From Thermodesulfobacteriota bacterium (GTDB taxonomy: Bacteria > Desulfobacterota > RBG-13-43-22), in NCBI GenBank assembly GCA_025454185.1, contig JALOOY010000079.1, positions 1 to 6,799 on the forward strand: DNA of 6,799 nucleotides, read 5' to 3'. Below, piece after piece: positions 1 through 3,815 of this stretch. How positions within the stretch are numbered: the stretch's first letter is position 1; every line of letters starts with the position of its first letter. The notes beneath the pieces were generated by a model that saw only the letters and a program-made list of their open reading frames with translations, made no database searches and had not been told where the DNA came from. The position numbers and the translations under genes were made by a program.

Positions 1-2
1 TG

Positions 3-188
3 ATCGGGGTGGATGAGGTCCGCTACAACGTAAAGGAGAAAATCGAAAAAGTCGCCGGCCCGGGCTCTTTCCAGGCCCTGGATGCCAGCTACCCCATTGC
101 CGAGGACTTCTGGCCGGACTGGCTGAAGAAGGAAGTGGAGCGGTTCAGGCGGTATAGGTCATATGATCACCTGAAACCAGCTATGTAA
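3..188 (+). CDS. C-terminal end of an unidentified protein (partial)
   Basis: Only one plus-strand frame stays open from the window edge. It gives 61 residues ending in a TAA at 186-188. The visible tail begins IGVDEVRYNVKEKIEKV, has an aromatic-rich centre (AEDFWPDWLKKEVERF) and a basic, tyrosine-rich end (RRYRSYDHLKPAM). Composition and codon choice (gcc, ctg, gag, aag) match the recognised genes of the window, so the frame is probably real. I see no family motif, membrane segment or metal site, and do not recognise the protein. The missing N-terminal part, left of the window, is needed to name it. The next feature downstream is a block of hairpin repeats, so this is probably the last gene of its transcription unit. 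Confidence 0.65.
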   Translation: MGVDEVRYNVKEKIEKVAGPGSFQALDASYPIAEDFWPDWLKKEVERFRRYRSYDHLKPAM

Positions 189-217
189 AACGCCCCATCC
201 AGGAAAAAGAATCGTCA

Positions 218-252
218 CCCCGGTCCCGCTATTACAGCGGGACAAGCCGGGG
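218..252. repeat. Two-tier imperfect palindrome (hairpin unit a)
   Basis: The outer arms ccccgg (218-223) and ccgggg (247-252) pair. Inside them tcccgct (224-230) and agcggga (236-242) pair around the loop attac, leaving four unpaired bases (caag) on the right. The unit is flanked by gtca and tcca, the same borders as the hairpins at 466-483 and, inverted, 424-443. It therefore belongs to the same REP-like family. It lies 29 bases after the stop codon of the partial gene and could protect that mRNA end, but there is no following T-run. Confidence 0.75.
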
Positions 253-423
253 TCCACAGATAGGCTTAGTGCAGGGTTCTATAATTTGGGCAACATATAC
301 CCTGAAACAAAAATAAAAGTCTTGACCACTCCGGGTGAAGCCCGGCAGCACCTCGTCATACCGGTGCCATGAGCTTTGTCGAAGGGCCGGCATCCGGGAG
401 AGTCCCATCGCTTTCCCCCCTGG

Positions 424-443
424 ATCCTGGCCTGCGCCAGGAT
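424..443. repeat. REP-like hairpin (unit b), perfect 8-bp stem
   Basis: The arms atcctggc (424-431) and gccaggat (436-443) are exactly complementary around a 4-base loop (ctgc). The borders (ctgg before, gacc after) match the widespread class of extragenic hairpins of the form gtcatNctggY-loop-RccagNatccag, here in reverse orientation. The same two arms recur at 514-521 and 553-560. Confidence 0.75.
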
Positions 444-465
444 GACCGCCCACCGAACGTCGTCA

Positions 466-483
466 TGCTGGTGGATACCAGCA
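466..483. repeat. REP-like hairpin (unit c), perfect 7-bp stem
   Basis: tgctggt (466-472) and accagca (477-483) pair perfectly around the loop ggat. It is preceded by cgtca and followed by tccaggg. It has the same design as unit b but lies in the opposite orientation 22 bases further on, so b and c form an inverted pair. Confidence 0.75.
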
Positions 484-513
484 TCCAGGGAGTACGGAAC
501 TCTTTCTTCATAG

Positions 514-560
514 ATCCTGGCCCCTGGGCTAAAATCCGCCAGGGCAGCCTTCGCCAGGAT
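514..560. repeat. REP-like hairpin (unit d) with expanded, nested loop
   Basis: The outer arms atcctggc (514-521) and gccaggat (553-560) are identical to those of unit b. The loop is 31 bases instead of 4 and holds its own stem, ccctgg (522-527) with ccaggg (539-544). Its right arm and downstream bases form the second block of the dispersed repeat that recurs before tilS, where the left arm is missing. Confidence 0.7.
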
Positions 561-603
561 GACCAGAATACGCGGTTATAATTGCGAAATTAAGCCTTAG
601 CAC

Positions 604-1734
604 TTAGTCCGCTTCCAGCCGCTGAAAATATTCTTCATAATTGCTACGGCCGGTCGACGCCGTTTTCCCGTCGTCCAACCGGCCCACATCCCCGCAATGA
701 GCCAGCAGTTCCAGGTGGCTGCGCACCTCGTTGACCGCCATGCGCATCCCTAAACCCTTCAACAACTGGGGTTCGAACAAGACCCGGGCGATGGCCTCGT
801 CGTCCAGGGGGCCGTCCCGCAGCGCGTTCCGGATGGAACGGCCGCGCTGCCGGTGGTGTTCGCTGATCTCTTGGCTGCGGACCTCCGGGTCGATGATCCC
901 CCATTGCTCGTTGTAATAGAGCCGGTGGGCCGGCAGGACGATCAGGTTGGGAAATTGCCGGGCCAGGGCTTGCAGCTTTTTCAGGGAATGCAGATAGGCC
1001 CGCAGGCCGTAAACCGACTGCGATTCCTGCAGGGCCGGGGCGAGGATCGGACGGGTTCCCTGAAGAAAGGCCTCTTGCGAGGGATGGGGAGTTATTTCCG
1101 GCAACAGGGTATCTCCAACGAGCAGGGCCTCGTCACCGACTTGAAAGGCCAGGGCGTCCGGACAGTGGCCGGGCAGGTGATGGAGGCGGATTCCCGGGTC
1201 CGGAGGAAAGGTGGAGCCGGTCAACAGATTCGTTTCCAGACCATCCCGCTGCCGGTGATAATCCCGGCATTGAACCTGAGTAAAACTCTCGGGCATGAAG
1301 CAATGCCAGCAGGAGGCGGAAAAATGCGCCCGGCCCTGGGGGGCCTGTTCCGGGTAGGAACGGCGCAGGCGATCGTACAGGGGATGGACCCAGACCGGAG
1401 CGCGGCTCTCCCGAGCCAGTTCCACCAGGCCGCCGTCGTGGTCCTCGTGGCCGTGGGTCAGGGTGATGGCCGTCAGGTCCCGGGCCGCGATCCCGGCCTG
1501 TTCCAGCAGGGCCAGCAGCCGGCCGCCCATGCCGAACCGTCCCGTATCGATCAGGGTCAGCCCCTCTCCCCGGACCACGTAATTCCAGGTCGGTCCCAGG
1601 TCCCAGTCGCCGCCGTAAAAATTTTCCGTGGCCAAACCGAAGATCTCCCGGCCCGAGGGCAGGCGGAGACGGATGATCCAGCCGTTGCCGTTGGGCTCAC
1701 CCTGGTGGATAACTTCGATATTTTCTGGATTCAT
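604..1734 (-). CDS. Metallo-beta-lactamase-fold hydrolase
   Basis: This 376-residue protein is a soluble hydrolase of the MBL fold, a family using one or two zinc or iron ions to cleave thioesters, phosphoesters or lactones. The metal-site motif is THGHEDH, giving His94, His96, Asp98 and His99. Further expected ligands are His190 in LPGHCPDA, Asp208 in LLVGDTLL and His270 in VLPAHRLYY. The LIDTG strand (61-65) leads into the core as usual. About 290-350 is charged and helical (SRVL-like region ending NEVRSHLELL) and resembles the winged-helix tail of LACTB2-like members. There is no signal peptide, so it is probably cytoplasmic. I chose the ATG at 1734-1732 because AGGA lies nine bases upstream; a longer frame to 1845 only translates repeats. 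The substrate cannot be told from sequence; glyoxalase II-like or RNase-like activities are possible. Confidence 0.88.
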   Translation of the reverse strand: MNPENIEVIHQGEPNGNGWIIRLRLPSGREIFGLATENFYGGDWDLGPTWNYVVRGEGLTLIDTGRFGMGGRLLALLEQAGIAARDLTAITLTHGHEDHDGGLVELARESRAPVWVHPLYDRLRRSYPEQAPQGRAHFSASCWHCFMPESFTQVQCRDYHRQRDGLETNLLTGSTFPPDPGIRLHHLPGHCPDALAFQVGDEALLVGDTLLPEITPHPSQEAFLQGTRPILAPALQESQSVYGLRAYLHSLKKLQALARQFPNLIVLPAHRLYYNEQWGIIDPEVRSQEISEHHRQRGRSIRNALRDGPLDDEAIARVLFEPQLLKGLGMRMAVNEVRSHLELLAHCGDVGRLDDGKTASTGRSNYEEYFQRLEAD

Positions 1735-1743
1735 GTGCCTATA

Positions 1744-1747
1744 TCCT
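1744..1747 (-). promoter_or_regulatory. Ribosome binding site that fixes the MBL hydrolase start
   Basis: On the minus strand AGGA lies nine bases before the ATG at 1734. It supports this start over an in-frame upstream ATG at 1845, which would add 37 residues encoded by tandem and palindromic repeats. Confidence 0.6.
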
Positions 1748-1762
1748 GTTAGAAAAAAATAA

Positions 1763-1810
1763 GGAGTAATGGAGTAATGGAGTGGTGGAGTATTGGTGTA
1801 TTGATGATTT
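1763..1810. repeat. Tandem array of an 8-bp unit (ggagtaat type)
   Basis: Six consecutive octamers can be read: ggagtaat, ggagtaat, ggagtggt, ggagtatt, ggtgtatt and gatgattt. The first two are identical, and the last three drift and merge into the left end of palindromic element A. The array lies 29 bases upstream of the MBL hydrolase start, so it is within or close to that gene's promoter or leader. Confidence 0.85.
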
Positions 1811-1934
1811 CGGAAAAAGTCGTCATTGCGAGCGGAGCGAAGCAATCCCCCGGGCTAACCAGTTGATTCCCGGGGATTGCTTCGTCGCTTCCCTCCTCGC
1901 AATGACTCCCTTCCGGACTTTTTGCATGACCATC
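1801..1934. repeat. Large palindromic repeat, element A
   Basis: This 134-base element folds on itself. gtcattgcgag (1822-1832) pairs with ctcgcaatgac (1896-1906). The inner cgaagcaat plus a C-rich/G-rich extension (1838-1854) pairs with 1869-1884. The outer ends carry aaaaagtc and gacttttt. Its core (gtcattgcgag...gaagcaatc...gattgcttcgtcgc...ctcgcaatgac) is a type of small non-coding palindrome seen in many environmental bacterial genomes. A run of five T follows the hairpin on both strands, so it may also terminate transcription from either side. Its relative, element B, lies across the NUDIX gene. Confidence 0.9.
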
Positions 1935-1966
1935 GGTATTGTTTTTAAGCCGTTACTCCAGCCCTT

Positions 1967-2374
1967 TCAATATTTCTGATTGAAATAATCGTCTAATATT
2001 TGACCATGGTCGAAGGCCAGCGGGGAGGGCAGGTCTTCCCGGGAAAAAACGCCCAGGGCCGCGGCGTCGTCGGCGGCCCGGGGCCGGCCGGCGGCCCGGG
2101 CTATGAACACGGTGCTGATGGTATGGCGCCGGGGATCCCGATCCGGGCGGGAGTAGGTGTGGAACTGCCGCACCAGGTCCACCTCCAGGGAGGTCTCCTC
2201 CCGGGCTTCCCGCCGGGCCGCCTCTTCCAGACTTTCCCCGTAATCTACAAAGCCGCCCGGCAGGGCCCAGCCCGGCGGCGGGTTTTTCCGTTCGATCAGA
2301 ACAATGCCTCCGGAATCGAGTTCGATGATGATGTCCACCGTGGGTACGGGATTGCGATAATTTGTTGACGGCAT
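1967..2374 (-). CDS. NUDIX hydrolase, ADP-ribose pyrophosphatase type
   Basis: This 135-residue enzyme would hydrolyse a nucleoside diphosphate linked to another group (X), using Mg ions held by the NUDIX box. The box starts at Gly41 (GFVDYGE) and continues through Arg55-Glu56 and Glu59-Glu60 to Leu63. The usual glycine near its end is Ser62 (REAREETSL). The N-terminus (YRNPVPTVDIIIEL) and the segment YSRPDRDPRRHTIS (about 74-87), with a proline about 14 residues after the box, match small prokaryotic ADP-ribose pyrophosphatases better than MutT or Ap4A hydrolases. Length is normal for a single-domain member. It starts at the ATG at 2374-2372, with no clear Shine-Dalgarno sequence. The gene is enclosed by palindromic elements A and B. 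The precise substrate is an inference. Confidence 0.9.
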   Translation of the reverse strand: MPSTNYRNPVPTVDIIIELDSGGIVLIERKNPPPGWALPGGFVDYGESLEEAARREAREETSLEVDLVRQFHTYSRPDRDPRRHTISTVFIARAAGRPRAADDAAALGVFSREDLPSPLAFDHGQILDDYFNQKY

Positions 2375-2391
2375 TTGTTTTAGAAATAGAA

Positions 2392-2540
2392 TTGATGAAC
2401 TCGCAAAAAGTTGTCATTGCGAGACCCGCCTGTGGCGGGTCGAAGCAATCCCCCGGCGTAACTATCTGATTCCAGGGGATTGCTTCGTCGCTTCACTCCT
2501 CGCAATGACGGCGTTTGGGACTTTTTGCGAGACCATCAAG
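2392..2540. repeat. Large palindromic repeat, element B, with nested hairpin
   Basis: This is the same family as element A, in the same orientation. The outer arms ctcgcaaaaagt (2400-2411) and actttttgcgag (2520-2531) are exact inverse complements, and ttgatg/catcaa extends the pairing outward. gtcattgcgag (2413-2423) pairs with 2499-2509, and cgaagcaatcccc (2441-2453) with 2475-2487. Unlike element A it carries a separate 17-base hairpin, acccgcc-tgt-ggcgggt (2424-2440), where A has five bases. It lies immediately upstream of the NUDIX gene and about 50 bases beyond the stop of the cysteine-rich gene, so it could end that transcript. Confidence 0.9.
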
Positions 2541-2593
2541 ATTGATTATCATATTTTTTCTCCGAACCAGGGCCATCCCTCCACTTGGGTTTT

Positions 2594-3001
2594 TCAAGGG
2601 TTGGGCACTCTCCGCCGCGGGGCCTGCGGGTGCAGCTCGTATTCCGGGCAGCGACCCGGACAGACCGGCATTTTAAGGGCGCACAAAACGCCCACCTGGT
2701 GGAGGCAGGGGGGAAAGTTGGTCCCGGATTCAATGAAATTTTTGCACTGAATTTTGGTCATTTCCCATAAATTGCGGTCCACGATGTATTTTTCGGCGAT
2801 GGTCCTGTCCGGTCCCTGCCGGGGCAGGTTAAAGCGCTCCAGCCGTTTCAGACGGTCCAGGGCCCAATGGCCGATCTTCTTTCTTTCGATAATCACGAGG
2901 CAGTGCTCGGCCTCCGGCGGGTGGGCGGCCCGGGGCCGGATGCAGCGCCGCCGCTGGTAGTAGCGGCAGTCCTTCCCGGTGAGTTGGTGGACGGGAGGCA
3001 T
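2594..3001 (-). CDS. Small cysteine-rich protein of unknown function
   Basis: This 135-residue protein has eight cysteines, at 12, 20, 34, 86, 99, 107, 114 and 118. They fall into an N-terminal group (C-x7-C-x13-C, within DCRYYQRRRC...EHC) and a C-terminal group (C-x12-C-x7-C-x6-C-x3-C, ending CPGRCPEY). Between them is a charged helical stretch (ERKKIGHWALDRLKRLERF). The spacing suggests zinc or iron-sulfur binding or disulfides; His or other ligands could contribute. There is no signal peptide or membrane segment, which favours a cytoplasmic metal-binding protein. I do not recognise the family. A TAA lies one codon before the codon preceding the ATG, so 3001 is the first possible start. No ribosome binding site is visible. 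It lies 74 bases after the MOSC gene and may share its transcript. Confidence 0.7.
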   Translation of the reverse strand: MPPVHQLTGKDCRYYQRRRCIRPRAAHPPEAEHCLVIIERKKIGHWALDRLKRLERFNLPRQGPDRTIAEKYIVDRNLWEMTKIQCKNFIESGTNFPPCLHQVGVLCALKMPVCPGRCPEYELHPQAPRRRVPNP

Positions 3002-3036
3002 GTTTTATTTGACGGAATTGGGTCGAAAATAAAGAC

Positions 3037-3071
3037 GAACATCGAACATCGAACGTCCAACATCGAACATC
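3037..3071. repeat. Tandem array of a 7-bp unit (gaacatc)
   Basis: Five consecutive heptamers are present: gaacatc, gaacatc, gaacgtc, caacatc and gaacatc, followed by a partial gaa. They fill half of the 74-base gap between the MOSC stop codon (3076-3078) and the start of the cysteine-rich gene (3001). The array could change length by slippage. Any effect on expression of the downstream minus-strand gene is unknown. Confidence 0.85.
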
Positions 3072-3075
3072 GAAT

Positions 3076-3522
3076 TTAGTCTTCCTTGGTCCCATCCATA
3101 ATGGTGATGGCATCCCCCGGCTTCACCGGCCCCCCCCGCAGGATGCGGGCGAAGATGCCTTCCCGGGGCATGACGCAGTCACCGGCCAGGCGGTAGATGG
3201 CGCAGCGGTCATGGCACTCCTTGCCGATCTGGGTTACCTCCACCAGGGCTTCTTCTCCCAGGCGCAGGCGGGTCCCGATGGGCAACCCCGGCAGGTCGAG
3301 GCCCTCGGTGGTCAGGTTCTCGGCAAAGGACCCGGGACGTACTTTCAACCCCAGGTCCTGCATTTTTTGGATGCTTTCCCGGGCCAGCAGACTGACCTGG
3401 CGGTGCCAGGGACCCCCGTGGGCGTCGCCCTCCACCCCGAAGTCCGCGATCAATCGCCCCTCCGGGATGTTTTTCTTGGGGACCCCTTTCTGATCGCTGA
3501 TGGATACTGCTACGATTTTCAC
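3076..3522 (-). CDS. MOSC-domain protein
   Basis: This 148-residue protein consists almost entirely of a MOSC domain, the beta-strand-rich fold also found at the C-terminus of molybdenum cofactor sulfurase. That fold is thought to bind or deliver sulfur or molybdenum/tungsten cofactors through a conserved cysteine. Visible signatures from the GTG start are KIVAVSIS (2-9), EGDAHGG (31-37), RPGSFAENLTTEG (62-74), QIGKECHDRC (98-107; Cys103 and Cys107) and GDCVMPREGIF (114-124; Cys116). Short stand-alone MOSC proteins of this size are common in anaerobes, often near cofactor genes; none is visible here. I prefer the GTG at 3522-3520 because the MOSC fold begins there, AAGGAG lies directly before it, and a promoter lies upstream at 3609-3636. 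The AAGGAG-to-GTG gap is only one base, so the exact start is open. Confidence 0.88.
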   Translation of the reverse strand: MKIVAVSISDQKGVPKKNIPEGRLIADFGVEGDAHGGPWHRQVSLLARESIQKMQDLGLKVRPGSFAENLTTEGLDLPGLPIGTRLRLGEEALVEVTQIGKECHDRCAIYRLAGDCVMPREGIFARILRGGPVKPGDAITIMDGTKED

Positions 3523-3553
3523 GCTCCTTTTTCCCTTTCCCAATTCGAAATTC

Positions 3554-3581
3554 GTAGGGGCGAAAGATTTTTCGCCCCTAC
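3554..3581. repeat. Perfect 12-bp hairpin in the MOSC leader
   Basis: gtaggggcgaaa (3554-3565) and tttcgcccctac (3570-3581) are exact inverse complements around a 4-base loop. The stem lies between the predicted MOSC promoter and the gene, within the untranslated leader. It looks like a member of a common small palindromic repeat class. It may also shape the leader RNA, though no riboswitch aptamer is apparent. Confidence 0.85.
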
Positions 3582-3608
3582 AGGGTAATACAGACAACAT
3601 TCTAAAAA

Positions 3609-3636
3609 ATTGTAGAGGGGCGGCAGGAATTGTCAA
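3609..3636 (-). promoter_or_regulatory. Predicted sigma70-type promoter for the MOSC gene
   Basis: On the minus strand TTGACA (3636-3631) is a perfect -35 box, followed after 16 bases by TACAAT (3614-3609), five of six matches to the -10 consensus. Transcription would start near 3602, giving a leader of about 80 bases that contains the hairpin at 3554-3581. This is the clearest promoter in the window. It may also serve the cysteine-rich gene downstream. Confidence 0.65.
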
Positions 3637-3649
3637 GCATTTTTAACTT

Positions 3650-3808
3650 GATTACGGGACCGCAAGCCGGTAGTCCTAAGTACTGGAATCCACAATTTGG
3701 GCAACGTATTAAGAATGAAGGGCATGACCACTATGGGTGAGCCAGCGGCACCTCGTCAGGCCCCGCCAGGATGACCGGAATACGTGGTTATAAATACGAA
3801 ATGGACCA
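3650..3808. repeat. Dispersed repeat, copy 2, next to tilS
   Basis: This copy matches 230-358 plus 552-596. It contains attacggga..gcaagccgg, aatttgggcaac (3694-3705), tgaccact, gggtga, gcacctcgtca (ending 3758), cgccaggatgacc (from 3764) and gaatacgtggttata. The right half of a REP-like hairpin is present without its left arm. Its right end is about ten bases from the tilS ATG, so it supplies the whole upstream region of that gene, including a TATAAA at 3789-3794. Confidence 0.7.
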
Positions 3809-3815
3809 CTAAATC

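Larger units (their letters stand above)
230..596. repeat. Dispersed repeat, copy 1 (interrupted)
   Basis: Two blocks of this region, 230-358 and 552-596, match the sequence just before tilS (3650-3758 and 3764-3806). Shared landmarks in order are attac...caagccgg, aatttgggcaac (283-294), tgaccact, gggtga, gcacctcgtca (ending 358), cgccaggatgacc (552-564), gaatacg.ggttata (567 onward) and cgaaat. Here the two blocks are separated by 193 bases carrying the hairpins at 424-443, 466-483 and most of 514-560. In copy 2 only five bases separate them. No coding capacity or transposase is associated. Confidence 0.7.
189..603. other. Gene-free repeat-rich intergenic region
   Basis: This 415-base stretch has no credible gene. 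A 70-codon open frame at 369-581 is made entirely of hairpin repeats and has no ribosome binding site. The region lies between convergent ends: the partial plus-strand gene stops at 188 and the minus-strand hydrolase stops at 604. It holds four hairpin units (about 218-252, 424-443, 466-483 and 514-560) and one interrupted copy of a dispersed repeat that recurs before tilS. None of the hairpins is followed by a convincing run of T, so I do not call an intrinsic terminator. Confidence 0.8.

Noticed and set aside
218..252. Intrinsic terminator after the partial first gene
   Set aside because: The stem is good, but it is interrupted by a bulge and no T-run follows on either strand. A REP-like repeat explains it better.
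211..567. CRISPR-like array
   Set aside because: The repeated units are hairpins of differing sequence, length and orientation, without uniform spacers, and there are no cas genes.
853..1752. Long plus-strand open frame opposite the MBL hydrolase
   Set aside because: It lies antisense to a protein with all its metal-site motifs. Its product is glycine- and glutamine-rich without any motif, as expected from the reverse of a GC-rich gene.
1735..1845. 37-residue N-terminal extension of the MBL hydrolase
   Set aside because: The added residues are a translation of the octamer array and palindrome. A ribosome binding site lies before the internal ATG at 1734.
1782..1979. 65-codon plus-strand open frame across element A
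   Set aside because: It is a translation of the octamer array and palindrome only, with no ribosome binding site.
1801..2540. Insertion sequence or composite transposon around the NUDIX gene
   Set aside because: Neither element encodes a protein and no transposase is present. I could not identify target-site duplications at the outer ends.
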